Source of the DNA: Aeromicrobium tamlense
GTDB lineage: Bacteria > Actinomycetota > Actinomycetes > Propionibacteriales > Nocardioidaceae
Length of the DNA stretch: 64,000 bases
Assembly: GCF_013408555.1 (NCBI RefSeq)
Contig: NZ_JACBZN010000001.1
Coordinates: 2,976,001-3,040,000, forward strand
Direction of reading: 5' to 3'
Below the pieces are notes generated by a model. It searched no databases, was not told the origin of the DNA, and worked only from the letters and a program-made list of their open reading frames with translations. The position numbers were made by a program, and so were the translations under genes. This document shows positions 46,187 through 54,712 of the stretch, piece by piece; the stretch's first letter is position 1; each line of letters begins with the position of its first letter.

Positions 46187-46834
46187 TCAGGCGGGCTCGG
46201 CGAGGACGACGGTGTTCCTCGCGTAGGCACCGAGGCGATAGTGGCTGCACGTCACCAGCGCGAGCCGCCCGTCGGAGTCCTGGGAGAACAGCTCGTGGGC
46301 GTCCTTCCCGACCTGCTCCTTCGTCAGGTCGGAGACCTCCGTGACGCGGTACGCGACCCATCCCTCCGACGTCCTCACCCGGACGACGTCGCCGGCCTCG
46401 AGCTGGTCGAGGTCGTCGAAGACCCCACCGCCGGCGTGGACCGTGTGACCCGCGATGAGCGTCGTCCCTGCCGTGCTGCCAGGGAGCGCGCTTCTGGACC
46501 ACCAGCCGGTCTGCGTGACGTCGGCCGGCGGGACCAGCGTCTCGTCGGCGCTCAGGGAGATCGGCACGACGGTCGCATCGACGTCGATCGACGGAATCAC
46601 GAGGCGCACCGGCTCGCCCCGAGCGGGGTCCGGCGTCGGGCTCGCGGCTTCCTCGGTGCACGTCATCGGCTCGGTGGTGACGGTGACCGTCGGCTGGGCC
46701 GTCACGGACGAGGGGGCCGGGTCGGGCCCGCCCACGACGCAGGCACCCAGCAGCGCGAGCAGCACCAGCGCGAGGAACGCCGCGAGGGTCCGGCGCTGAG
46801 GTGCCGGACCCCGCGTGCGCGGGACGCGCGTCAT
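46187..46834 (-). CDS. Class F sortase
   Basis: A 215-residue membrane-linked transpeptidase. A basic N-terminus and one hydrophobic anchor (TLAAFLALVLLALLGAC) precede a Pro/Thr-rich spacer. The catalytic domain begins VRLVIPSIDVDATVVPI, has TQTGWWSRSALPGSTAGTTL and the His in LIAGHTVHAGGGVF, and the Cys in ALVTCSHYRLG with an Arg in AYARNTV. The order and the short domain fit class F, common in actinobacteria. It should cleave a sorting signal and join the protein to the wall. It begins 1 base after the stop of the surface-protein gene upstream, its likely substrate. Confidence 0.88.
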   Translation of the reverse strand: MTRVPRTRGPAPQRRTLAAFLALVLLALLGACVVGGPDPAPSSVTAQPTVTVTTEPMTCTEEAASPTPDPARGEPVRLVIPSIDVDATVVPISLSADETLVPPADVTQTGWWSRSALPGSTAGTTLIAGHTVHAGGGVFDDLDQLEAGDVVRVRTSEGWVAYRVTEVSDLTKEQVGKDAHELFSQDSDGRLALVTCSHYRLGAYARNTVVLAEPA

Positions 46835-46835
46835 G

Positions 46836-47630
46836 TCAGCGGTCCTCGAACCGCCTGGCGCCCACGACGATGCCGCCCGAGCTCAGGACGAGCGCGCTGC
46901 CGCCGCCGACCAGGCCCGCGCCCCACAGCGTGGACGCGTCCGTGGTGACACCGGCGTCGATGCGGCGCGGCACCGCTTCGGTGGACGGGCTCGCGGTGGC
47001 GTCGTCGGCGTCCTGGTCAGGAGCCTGCTCCTGCCCGTCGGTGTCGTCCCGCGACTCGTTCGACGGATCGTGGGTGACATCGTCGCTCGGCTGGCTCGGC
47101 TCGTCCGAGGGCTCGGTGCCCGGGTCCGTCGGCTCGTCCGTGGGCTCCTCGGTCGGCGGAGTCGTCGGATCCTCGGTCGGCTCCTCGGTCGGCGGGGTCG
47201 TCGGATCCTCGGTGGGCGGAGTCGTCGGGTCCTCGGTCGGCGTGCTCGTGTCGAGACACTGCCGCGCGGCGATCTCGTCCTCGTGCGCGTAGTAGTCGAG
47301 CCTCAGGTCGCCGGCGGCGTGGGCGACGCCTCGCCAGCTGCCCTCGCTCTTCCAGGTGACCTGCTGGTGGTGCTGCGACCCGGTCCCGGTGATGTGCCCG
47401 TTGGCCTCGGCGGCCGGCACCTCGAGATAGACGTAGGGGTTCGACTCCGACGCCGTGCGGTGGCAGACGCCGATCTTCTCCTGACCGTTGCCGGGAGTGG
47501 CGCTGGCCGTCTCCCCACTGACCAGGACGACGCCGCCGGCGCCGGCGGTCAGCACTCCGACGACCGCCAGGGACGTGGCCAGTCGAAGCCATTTGCGTGT
47601 GGTGTTCCCTCCCGATGCCTGCGTGGACAT
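46836..47630 (-). CDS. Probable sortase substrate with Thr-Pro-rich stalk
   Basis: A 264-residue secreted protein. The signal peptide (about 10-45) ends near ETASA. A small domain KIGVCHRTASESNPYVYLEV with paired Cys (second in RQCLD) follows. A long stalk of PTEDPTTPPTEEP repeats and acidic text spans about 120-220. The C-terminus has VPRRIDAG, a hydrophobic helix and RRFEDR, the layout of a sorting signal without LPXTG. Tight linkage to the class F sortase makes a dedicated pair likely. ATG 47630 follows AAGGAGGG. The domain resembles a small Cys-containing module of other actinobacterial surface proteins; its ligand is unknown. Confidence 0.82.
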   Translation of the reverse strand: MSTQASGGNTTRKWLRLATSLAVVGVLTAGAGGVVLVSGETASATPGNGQEKIGVCHRTASESNPYVYLEVPAAEANGHITGTGSQHHQQVTWKSEGSWRGVAHAAGDLRLDYYAHEDEIAARQCLDTSTPTEDPTTPPTEDPTTPPTEEPTEDPTTPPTEEPTDEPTDPGTEPSDEPSQPSDDVTHDPSNESRDDTDGQEQAPDQDADDATASPSTEAVPRRIDAGVTTDASTLWGAGLVGGGSALVLSSGGIVVGARRFEDR

Positions 47631-47836
47631 GGCCCTCCTTCGCCTCGTGTCCTACGGCCGGCACTCGCCGCCCGCATCATCCACGTTATGTCGCGTCCGA
47701 GCGGCACCGAAGGGGCGAGGACTGTGAAGATGCAGACAGCGACGAAACTGGAATCGGTCTGCGATGCGAGCGAAAATGGAGGAATGCGCACGCCGCCACG
47801 GACGGGGTTCGTGCGATGCGGTGCGACGGCCTCGCG

Positions 47837-49249
47837 TCAGGCGAAGTCGGCCCCCGAGGCGCCGCCGGAGGCGCTCTCGGGCTCGCGCGCCATCGGCGTG
47901 AAGCGCGAGTAGTGACCCTGGAACGAGACGGCCACCTTGTTGACCGGGCCCGAGCGGTTCTTGGCCACGATGATGTCGGCCTCGCCGGGACGCTCGGACT
48001 CGCCGGCGCCGTGGGCGTCGGGGCGGTTGAGCAGCAGGACGATGTCGGCGTCCTGCTCGATCGAGCCGGACTCGCGCAGGTCGGAGATCTGCGGCGTCTT
48101 GTCGGTGCGCTGCTCCGAGCCTCGGTTCAGCTGGCTGATCGCGACGACCGGGACGCCGAGCTCCTTCGCCAGCAGCTTGATCTGACGGGAGAACTCCGAG
48201 ACCTCGACCTGACGGTTCTCGACCTTCTTGCCCGAGGTCATCAGCTGCAGGTAGTCGAGGACGACGAAGTCGAGGCCGTGTTGCTTCTTGATGCGGCGGG
48301 CCTTCGAGCGGATCTCGGGCATCGTCATGTTGGGGCTGTCGTCGATCACGATCGGCGCGGCCTGCACCGTGGCCATGGCGCGACCGATCGCGTCCCAGTC
48401 GCGGCTGGACATCGAGCCGGCACGCATGTGGTGGATCGCGACCTTCGCCTCGGCCGACAGCAGACGCATCGCGATCTCCGAGCCGGTCATCTCCAGGCTG
48501 AAGATCGCCGAGGTCATGCCCTGGCGGATCGAGGCGTTGCGCACGAAGTCGAGCCCCAGCGTGGACTTGCCGACACCGGGTCGGGCCGCGACGACGATCA
48601 TCTGACCCGGCTTGAAGCCCGTGGTGAGACGGTCGAGGTCGGGGAAGCCCGACATGACGCCGTGCACCTCGCCGGAGCGCGTCTCGAGCTCCTCCAGCTC
48701 GTCGATCGTGGAGGACATGAGGTCGGACAGGACGTTGTAGTCCTCGCCCGACTTGGTGCCGTCGACGTCGAGGACGGCCTTCTGGGCGCGGTCGACGATG
48801 TCCTGGATCTCGCCGGTGCCCGCCTGGCCCAGCTGGGCGACCTGCTGGCCGACCTCGACGAGGCGCCGCAGCACGGCCTTCTCGTGGACGATCTCGGCGT
48901 AGTAGTCGACGTTGGCCGCGATCGGCACGCCCTGGACGAGGTCGTGCAGATAGGCGGCGCCGCCGATGCGGCCGATCTCGCCGCGGCGGGTGAGCTCGGC
49001 CGCGACGGTGATCGCGTCGGCCGGCTCGCCGCGTCCGGACAGGTCGGTGATGACGTCGAAGATCAGCTCGTGGGCGGGACGGTAGAAGTCGCGGCTCTCG
49101 AGCAGGTCGGTGGCCGGGTCGATCGCGTTCTTCGACAGCAGCATCGCGCCGAGGACGCTCTGCTCGGCCGCCATGTCCTGGGGCGGAACGTAGCCCGACG
49201 CCGCGGAGTCCGAAGGTCGCTCGGACTCGTACAGATCGGTAACGCTCAC
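47837..49249 (-). CDS. dnaB: Replicative DNA helicase DnaB
   Basis: A 470-residue hexameric helicase. The N-terminal domain starts VPPQDMAAEQSVLGAMLLSK, a typical DnaB opening. The RecA-like domain has Walker A AARPGVGKSTLGLDF, ISQLNRGSEQRTDKTPQISD (sensor and DNA loop) and LRESGSIEQDADIVLLLNRP with the Arg finger region downstream. No intein is present, unlike mycobacterial DnaB. It unwinds DNA at the replication fork. The GTG start at 49249 has GAGGAG upstream. The 403-base spacer beyond it holds several DnaA-box-like sequences. Confidence 0.96.
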   Translation of the reverse strand: MSVTDLYESERPSDSAASGYVPPQDMAAEQSVLGAMLLSKNAIDPATDLLESRDFYRPAHELIFDVITDLSGRGEPADAITVAAELTRRGEIGRIGGAAYLHDLVQGVPIAANVDYYAEIVHEKAVLRRLVEVGQQVAQLGQAGTGEIQDIVDRAQKAVLDVDGTKSGEDYNVLSDLMSSTIDELEELETRSGEVHGVMSGFPDLDRLTTGFKPGQMIVVAARPGVGKSTLGLDFVRNASIRQGMTSAIFSLEMTGSEIAMRLLSAEAKVAIHHMRAGSMSSRDWDAIGRAMATVQAAPIVIDDSPNMTMPEIRSKARRIKKQHGLDFVVLDYLQLMTSGKKVENRQVEVSEFSRQIKLLAKELGVPVVAISQLNRGSEQRTDKTPQISDLRESGSIEQDADIVLLLNRPDAHGAGESERPGEADIIVAKNRSGPVNKVAVSFQGHYSRFTPMAREPESASGGASGADFA

Positions 49250-49652
49250 GGCACTCCTCGACGTGATCGGCAGCTGGATTGGAGGCTACGCAGTCCCACC
49301 GACAGTCCTGCCGATCACCGGCTCCCCCCGGCGCGGGACATCCACCTCGGGTGACCTTACGGGCCGGTAGGAGCAGGGTCGAGACAGCGGTGCACAGGGG
49401 GTGTGAAGAACTGCGGCAAAGCTGTGGAAAACGCCGGGGGCGAGTGTGCACAGTCGGTGGACGAATCTGTGGAAAGACGTGTGTGGCACGCGTCACACAG
49501 GGCTCTGACCTGCGGAAACGTGAGTCACACGGTGTGGAGCGAGGAATCCGGGGTGTGATTTTCACGGCCGAGGTTTTCCACGGGCGCTAGCACGCCGAGC
49601 ACCGACATGTCGATAAATCCACCACATTCGTCACAGGAGTATCGTCGCCCGC
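49250..49652. other. Divergent dnaB-MATE spacer with DnaA-box-like sequences
   Basis: This 403-base gap between the divergent dnaB and MATE starts has four sequences near the DnaA box (TTATCCACA): TGTGGAAAA (49423-49431), TGTGGAAAG (49468-49476), TGCGGAAAC (49511-49519) and, reversed, TTTTCCACG (49574-49582). Repeats of GTGCACAG and TGTG also occur. GC falls compared with the flanks. It holds the two promoters and may bind DnaA. No gene is seen. Confidence 0.5.
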
Positions 49653-50960
49653 GTGCCGATCCCCTCTCTCGACCGCCGGATCCTGGCCATCACCCTCCCC
49701 GCCTTCGCCGCGCTGATCTGCGAGCCCCTCATGCTGATGGCCGACACGGCCATCGTCGGACACCTCGGACGGGCCGAGCTGGCGGCCCTCGGAGCGGCCT
49801 CCACGATCCTGACGACCATCGTCGGACTGTGCGTCTTCCTGGCCTACGGCAGCACCGCGACGGTCGCGCGGCACCAGGGCGCCGGCGAGCCGCGGCGGGC
49901 TCTCGAGTCCGCGCTCGGCGGCGTCTGGCTGGCTCTGCTCATCGGCGTCGTCCTGGGCGTCCTCGCCGCGCTCACCGCCGGGCCGCTCGGCGGGGCGCTG
50001 GCCAGCTCGGCGCAGGTCGCCGACCTCACCACCCAGTACCTGACGATCGCCGCCGCGAGCATCCCCGCCGTGCTGCTCGTCCTGGCCGCCACGGGCGCGC
50101 TGCGCGGCGTGCTGGACCTGCGCACCCCACTGATGGTGATGATCGCCGCGAACGTCCTCAACGTCGTGCTGACCGTGGCGCTGGTCTACGGCGCCGACCT
50201 CGGTATCCGCGGCGCGGCACTCGGCCTCGTGCTGGCGCAGTGGGCGGCGGCACTCGCCCTGGTGGGACAGGTCGTCCGGCGCAGCCGTGCCGCCCAGGCC
50301 TCTGCGCGGCTGCAGTGGGCCGACGTCGTCCGCGCCGGCCACGACGGGGTGCCACTGCTGCTGCGCACCCTCAGCCTGCGCGCCGTGCTGCTCCTCGCGA
50401 CCCTCGTGGCCGCCGGCTTCGGCGACGCCTCCCTGGCCGCCCACCAGATCGCGACCACGATCGTCATGCTGCTGGCGTTCGCCCTCGACGCGTTCGCGAT
50501 CGCGGCCCAGACCCTCACGGGCCACTCCCTCGGCGCGGGCGACGCGGAGGGCACCCGCCACGTCACCCGCCGCGTGATCGCGTGGGGTCTCGGCTTCGGC
50601 ATCGTGTCGGGCGTGCTGCTGGCCGTCACCTCACCGTGGGTCGCTCGCGCCTTCACCCCCGACGCCGACGTGCGCGCGGCCGCGATCCCCGCCCTGCTCA
50701 TCGTGGCGCTCATCCAGCCCGTGTCCGGCGTCGTCTTCGTCCTCGACGGCGTGCTGATCGGCGCGGGCGACGGCGTCTACCTCGCGTGGGCCGGACTCGT
50801 CACGCTGCTCGTCTACACGCCGGTGGCCCTGCTGATCCGCGAGACCGAGGCCGGATTCACGTGGCTGTGGGCGGCCTACGCGCTGTTCCAGGCCACGCGC
50901 TGGGTGACCCTCTGGCTGCGCCAGCGCGGCGACCGGTGGCTCGTCCTCGGCGCGCGCTGA
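49653..50960 (+). CDS. MATE family efflux transporter (DinF-like)
   Basis: A 435-residue membrane protein with about twelve helices in two similar halves. The family opening ILAITLPAFAALICEPLMLM and ADTAIVGHLGRAELAALGAA, and the second-half DAFAIAAQTLTGHSLGAGD, match MATE/DinF exporters, which move drugs or metabolites out with Na+ or H+. The GTG start at 49653 is used, with AGGAG 13 bases upstream. A MATE gene between rplI and dnaB is common in actinobacteria, but here it points away from dnaB. Confidence 0.93.
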   Translation: MPIPSLDRRILAITLPAFAALICEPLMLMADTAIVGHLGRAELAALGAASTILTTIVGLCVFLAYGSTATVARHQGAGEPRRALESALGGVWLALLIGVVLGVLAALTAGPLGGALASSAQVADLTTQYLTIAAASIPAVLLVLAATGALRGVLDLRTPLMVMIAANVLNVVLTVALVYGADLGIRGAALGLVLAQWAAALALVGQVVRRSRAAQASARLQWADVVRAGHDGVPLLLRTLSLRAVLLLATLVAAGFGDASLAAHQIATTIVMLLAFALDAFAIAAQTLTGHSLGAGDAEGTRHVTRRVIAWGLGFGIVSGVLLAVTSPWVARAFTPDADVRAAAIPALLIVALIQPVSGVVFVLDGVLIGAGDGVYLAWAGLVTLLVYTPVALLIRETEAGFTWLWAAYALFQATRWVTLWLRQRGDRWLVLGAR

Positions 50961-51023
50961 GATCCCGCCGAACGTTCACGTGCGTTTCAGCCCACTGACA
51001 GGTTCGCCCGCTGAGGTGGAGAC

Positions 51024-51422
51024 ATGAGCCTTCCCGTCATCGACGCCCTCCGGGGCCCGCGCTCACGTCGCGACCGCATCGGCCGCGTCTACGTCGTCTC
51101 CACCTCCGAGCTCGACTCGGTGCTGCGGCACCTCGGGCCGCACGAGGTCGTCTCGCACGAGGGACTGGCCAGCCACGTGGTCCGCGGGACCACACGACCC
51201 GTCGGCTGGCTGCGTCTCGTCGGGCGTCCGCGTCACGTGCCGTGCGGCGATGTCGACCGCACCGAGATCGACCTCCCGAACGGCCGCGCCTGGATCGACC
51301 GCGAGCTCGGCACCCAGCGGGTCGTCGTGCGCACGTGGGCCCCGCGCGACGGCTCCGAGCTCGACCACACGCTGTGGTGGCAGGGCCACTCGGTGGCCGC
51401 CCGTCAGCTCCACGCGGCCTGA
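51024..51422 (+). CDS. Conserved-looking hypothetical protein
   Basis: A 132-residue protein that I do not recognise. It has no signal peptide or membrane segment. Text such as YVVSTSELDSVLRHLGPHEV, RTEIDLPNGRAWIDRELG and HTLWWQGHSVAARQLHAA suggests a mixed alpha/beta fold, with many Arg and His. ATG 51024 lies about 60 bases after the MATE stop, so it may share that mRNA. Its stop abuts the 88-bp family B repeat. Confidence 0.7.
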   Translation: MSLPVIDALRGPRSRRDRIGRVYVVSTSELDSVLRHLGPHEVVSHEGLASHVVRGTTRPVGWLRLVGRPRHVPCGDVDRTEIDLPNGRAWIDRELGTQRVVVRTWAPRDGSELDHTLWWQGHSVAARQLHAA

Positions 51423-51508
51423 CTGAACGAGGTTTCCTGTCACTTCACGTGGTCCGCAAACCTCGTGAAGTGACAGTTTCCCCGGTTAACCGGGGAAACC
51501 GTCAGCGC
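51421..51508. repeat. Dispersed 88-bp multi-hairpin element, family B, copy 2
   Basis: It differs from copy 1 (30074-30161) at only two bases: T to C in the loop (51454) and T to C at 51500. The second change puts one mismatch in the 34-bp palindrome (51471-51504). It again lies between convergent genes, and its last TCA (51502-51504) is the stop of the minus-strand gene. Confidence 0.93.
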
Positions 51509-52281
51509 CGCCAGTACCCGGTGGCATCGAGGCAGTCGCGCGGGACGGCGCGGTCGTCGGCGAGGTGGCGGCGCACCTGGCGCACGGCCCCGGACTCGCC
51601 CGCGACCCAGCAGAACGTGGGCACGTCGGACCACGGCAGGTCGCGCACGGCCTCTACCCAGGCGTCGGCGCCGTGCACCCACCGCACCGTGACGCCGGGC
51701 CGCTCGGGCAGGTCCTGGATGCCGGCGGGCGAGGCGACCTCGACCACGACGTCGGCGGTCATCGTGCCCGGCCAGGCGTCGAGCAGCCGAGCGATGGCCG
51801 GCAGCGCGGTCTCGTCGCCCGCCAGCACCATCCGCTCGACCCCCTCGGGCAGCAGCAGCGACCGGGTGGGGCCGACGATCCACGCCGGGTCGCCCGGAGC
51901 GGCCCGACGCGCCCAGCCCGCCGCGAAGCCGCCCTCGTGCAGCACGAAGTCGAGGTCGAGCTCGCCGTCGGCGAACCGTCGCGGTGTGTAGTCCTTGGCC
52001 ACGGGACGGCCGCCCGCACCACCCCACTCGAGACGATCGGGGCCCTGCACCGGCAGCGGCGGGCGATCGGTGCCGTCGAGCGGCACGAGCAGCTTCACAT
52101 GGTCGTCGAAGCCCTCGGAGCGGAACGGCGCGGCGGTGCCGCCGGCGACCTCGAACTCCTCCAGCTGCTCGCCGGCCAGGGTGACTCGGCGCGTGGACTC
52201 GGTGACGTCGGCGACCCGCACGACACGCAGCTCGCGCAGGATCGTGGGCCAGGCCACCGCCCGGCGCCGGGTGCGGGCCAT
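51502..52281 (-). CDS. Siderophore-interacting protein (ferric-siderophore reductase type)
   Basis: A 259-residue SIP-family flavoprotein. The FAD-binding barrel has RVVRVADVTESTRRVTLAGE and DYTPRRF (the R-x-Y-T-x-R type flavin motif), DLDFVLHEGGFAAGWA; the NAD(P)H domain has MVLAGDETALPAIARLL and VAGESGAVRQVRRHL. Such proteins release iron from ferric siderophores by reduction. The start shares one base with the stop of the solute-binding gene upstream (TGATG), so the pair are coupled and may handle the same siderophore. Its stop codon lies in the family B repeat. Confidence 0.92.
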   Translation of the reverse strand: MARTRRRAVAWPTILRELRVVRVADVTESTRRVTLAGEQLEEFEVAGGTAAPFRSEGFDDHVKLLVPLDGTDRPPLPVQGPDRLEWGGAGGRPVAKDYTPRRFADGELDLDFVLHEGGFAAGWARRAAPGDPAWIVGPTRSLLLPEGVERMVLAGDETALPAIARLLDAWPGTMTADVVVEVASPAGIQDLPERPGVTVRWVHGADAWVEAVRDLPWSDVPTFCWVAGESGAVRQVRRHLADDRAVPRDCLDATGYWRR

Positions 52282-53978
52282 CAGTCGCCCTTCTTCTTCG
52301 CCGCGAACCCGACCTCGGTCCAGTCCGTGTCGGCCAGCGCCGCGGGGCCGTAGTTGCGCACCGTGGGGTCGACCGCCAGCACCTGCGGGACGACCGCGAG
52401 CGGCATGATCGACGCCTGCGCCCGCGCGACCTCGTCGATCTCGGCCACCTGGCGGGCCCGGGCGTCGTCGTCGAGCTCGGCGATCGCGTCGTCGAACGCC
52501 TGGCCGATCGCCTTGGACGCCTTGCCGGTGAAGTTCATCGGGCTGTCGATCGGGGTGAACAGGCGCCGCGTGTCGGCGAGTTCGAACGGCCGCACGCCCC
52601 ACGCGAACGTGGTGAGGTCGAAGTCCAGCGGGATGACGACCTTCTCGAAGAACGTGGGGCCCGGCACCGTGGTGACCTTCACGCGGATGCCGATCTCGGC
52701 GAGGTCCTCGGCGATCGCCTCGGCCCGCTGCACGGCGCCCGAACGGGTGTCGGGCACGGGCAGGCTGAGGGTGAGGGGCTTGCCCTTGCGCAGCGCGGGG
52801 CCGGCGCCGTCCTTGCGCCGCCACCCGGCCTTCGCGAGCAGCTTCTCGGCGCGGGCGAGGTCGCGGGCCACCGGCTGGCCGGCCGGGGCGCCGACCTGGC
52901 CCGGCAGCAGCACGACCGAGTCCATCGCCACCGCCTCGACGCCGTAGCGCTTCGAGGTGTCGTCGACGATTCCGGGCCCATCGACCGCGAGCATGACGGC
53001 CCGCCGGACGTCGGCGTCGGCGAGCGCGCCGGTGCCGCCGTTGATCGTCAGGTGAGACCACTCCGAGCCGAGCGCCGAGCGCACGTCGGCTTTCGCGAGG
53101 GCCTCGCGGTTCGCCGGGGTCACCGGCGCGGACTCGAGCTCACCGGCGGTGAACGCCTGGGCGAGCACGTCCTCGTCGCCGATCCGCCACACGATCGAGT
53201 CGAGCCGGCCCGGCTCGCCCCACCATCGCGGGTTGCGCTCGAGGGTGATCGTGCCGGTGCGGCGCTCGATCTCGGCGACCACGTACGGGCCGTTCGCCGA
53301 GGGCGCCTTCGTGGCAAGGCCGCGGTTGAACGTCTTCGCCGACTTCGTGTACGCCTTCGGCAGCGTGGGGTAGACCGCCGCCGGCCAGTCGGCGGTGGGC
53401 TCCTCGAACTCGACCTCGTACGCGAACTTCCCGTCGGGCTCGACCGAGTCGACGAGGTCGTAGACGGGCGGCGGCGCGGCGGCGAACTCGTCGTCCTGCA
53501 TCGCGTCGACCCAGGCGACCATGTCGGCCGAGGTGATGGAGGTGCCGCCCTGCCAGACGGCGCGGCGGTTGAGCTCGACGCGGACGGTCAGCGGGTCCTT
53601 GTCGACGACCTCGACGCTGCTGGCGTAGTCGGTGTCGACCGACCACGAGCCGTCCGGGCCCACCCGCACGGCGCTGCCGAGGGTGGGCTCGAGGATCTGG
53701 GGCGCGGTGCTGGCGACGCCGTCGGTGTGCACCGGGTTGAACTGCGCGGGGAACGAGGTGATGCCCAGGCGCAGGGTGCCGCCGTCGCGGACGTCGGCCC
53801 GCTCGGCCGCGTGCACGTCGGCCATCGGCAGCGACGTGTCCTCCTCCGCGGCGGTCTTCTCGCCGGAGGAGTCGTCTCCCCCGCCGCCGAGGCAGCCGGC
53901 GAGCAGCAGGCCCGCCAGTGCCCCGACAGCAAGGCGCCGGGCCCCGCGTGAAGCGGGACCCGGCGTCTTGAGGATCAC
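52281..53978 (-). CDS. Peptide/nickel-type ABC solute-binding lipoprotein
   Basis: A 565-residue family 5 solute-binding protein. The signal peptide ends in the lipobox LLAGC followed by [25 protein letters not shown] starts the mature fold, and [20 protein letters not shown] and [20 protein letters not shown] are family segments. Coupling to a siderophore-interacting protein hints at a metallophore or peptide ligand. No permease or ATPase genes are adjacent, so it is an orphan binding protein. The GTG start at 53978 overlaps the rplI stop by 4 bases (GTGA), and a strong hairpin lies within its first codons. Confidence 0.85.
   Translation of the reverse strand: MILKTPGPASRGARRLAVGALAGLLLAGCLGGGGDDSSGEKTAAEEDTSLPMADVHAAERADVRDGGTLRLGITSFPAQFNPVHTDGVASTAPQILEPTLGSAVRVGPDGSWSVDTDYASSVEVVDKDPLTVRVELNRRAVWQGGTSITSADMVAWVDAMQDDEFAAAPPPVYDLVDSVEPDGKFAYEVEFEEPTADWPAAVYPTLPKAYTKSAKTFNRGLATKAPSANGPYVVAEIERRTGTITLERNPRWWGEPGRLDSIVWRIGDEDVLAQAFTAGELESAPVTPANREALAKADVRSALGSEWSHLTINGGTGALADADVRRAVMLAVDGPGIVDDTSKRYGVEAVAMDSVVLLPGQVGAPAGQPVARDLARAEKLLAKAGWRRKDGAGPALRKGKPLTLSLPVPDTRSGAVQRAEAIAEDLAEIGIRVKVTTVPGPTFFEKVVIPLDFDLTTFAWGVRPFELADTRRLFTPIDSPMNFTGKASKAIGQAFDDAIAELDDDARARQVAEIDEVARAQASIMPLAVVPQVLAVDPTVRNYGPAALADTDWTEVGFAAKKKGD
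53936..53964 (-). terminator. Terminator-like hairpin inside the start of the solute-binding gene
   Basis: A 12-bp stem (53936-53947 with 53953-53964, one G-U pair on the minus strand) with a 5-base loop begins 11 bases after the rplI stop. It would end the ribosomal operon or attenuate read-through into the solute-binding gene whose signal peptide it encodes. Confidence 0.6.
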
Positions 53979-54421
53979 TTGGAGGCGACGACGTTCAGCT
54001 TGACCGTCGCGACGACCTCGGGGTGCACGCGGACGGAGACCGTGTGCGCGCCGAGGCTCTTGATCGGGTTGCCGACCTCGATACGACGCTTGTCGACCTT
54101 CGCGCCGGCCTGGGCCAGCGCGTCGGCGATGTCGGTGACGGTGACGGCGCCGAACAGGCGGCCGCCCTCACCGGCGTGGGCCGGGACGTTGATCGGCGAC
54201 GACTCGAGGTTGCCCTTGATCGACTGGGCGGTCTCGAGGTCGTGCACGGCGCGCGCGTCACGCGCGGCCTTGATCGACTCGACCTGCTTGGCCGCGCCCT
54301 TCGTCCAACGGATGGCGAAGTTGCGGGGCAGCAGGAAGTTGCGGCCGTAGCCGTCCTTGACCTCGACGATGTCGCCGGGCTGGCCGAGGTTGCTGACCTC
54401 GTGCGTGAGGATGAGCTTCAT
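53975..54421 (-). CDS. rplI: 50S ribosomal protein L9
   Basis: A 148-residue protein with the two L9 domains joined by a long helix. The N-terminal [20 protein letters not shown], then [20 protein letters not shown] binds 23S rRNA, and the C-terminal [14 protein letters not shown] and [15 protein letters not shown] form the second lobe. It is the last gene of rpsF-ssb-rpsR-rplI. The stop is overlapped by the start of a solute-binding protein gene. Confidence 0.98.
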   Translation of the reverse strand: MKLILTHEVSNLGQPGDIVEVKDGYGRNFLLPRNFAIRWTKGAAKQVESIKAARDARAVHDLETAQSIKGNLESSPINVPAHAGEGGRLFGAVTVTDIADALAQAGAKVDKRRIEVGNPIKSLGAHTVSVRVHPEVVATVKLNVVASK

Positions 54422-54439
54422 CTGTCTCGTGCTCCTGAC

Positions 54440-54676
54440 TCAGCGACCGCTGGACGTGTAGGGCAGCAGCGCCATCTCGCGCGCGTTCTTGATCGCCTTG
54501 GCGATCTGGCGCTGCTCCTGGACGGAGACGCCGGTGACGCGACGGGCGCGGATCTTGCCGCGGTCGGAGATGAACTTGCGCAGCAGCGCAGTGTCCTTGT
54601 AGTCGATGGTGGTGACGCCGGCGGCCGCGAGCGGGTTGCTCTTCTTCTTCGGCTTCCGGACAACGGGCTTGGCCAT
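54440..54676 (-). CDS. rpsR: 30S ribosomal protein S18
   Basis: A 78-residue S18. The basic N-terminus [14 protein letters not shown] and the core [43 protein letters not shown] are diagnostic. It has no Cys zinc ligands, so it is the zinc-free (C-minus) form; actinobacteria often keep a second copy of the other type elsewhere. It lies 18 bases before rplI and 36 bases after ssb on the same strand. Confidence 0.97.
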   Translation of the reverse strand: MAKPVVRKPKKKSNPLAAAGVTTIDYKDTALLRKFISDRGKIRARRVTGVSVQEQRQIAKAIKNAREMALLPYTSSGR

Positions 54677-54712
54677 GATGCTCCTGGAAATGTTCTTGCT
54701 ACGTGTGATGGA

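Noticed and set aside
47631..47836. The 206-base gap between dnaB and the sortase-substrate gene as a possible small-RNA locus.
   Set aside because: No strong hairpin or repeat was seen. It probably holds only the substrate-gene promoter and the dnaB 3' end.
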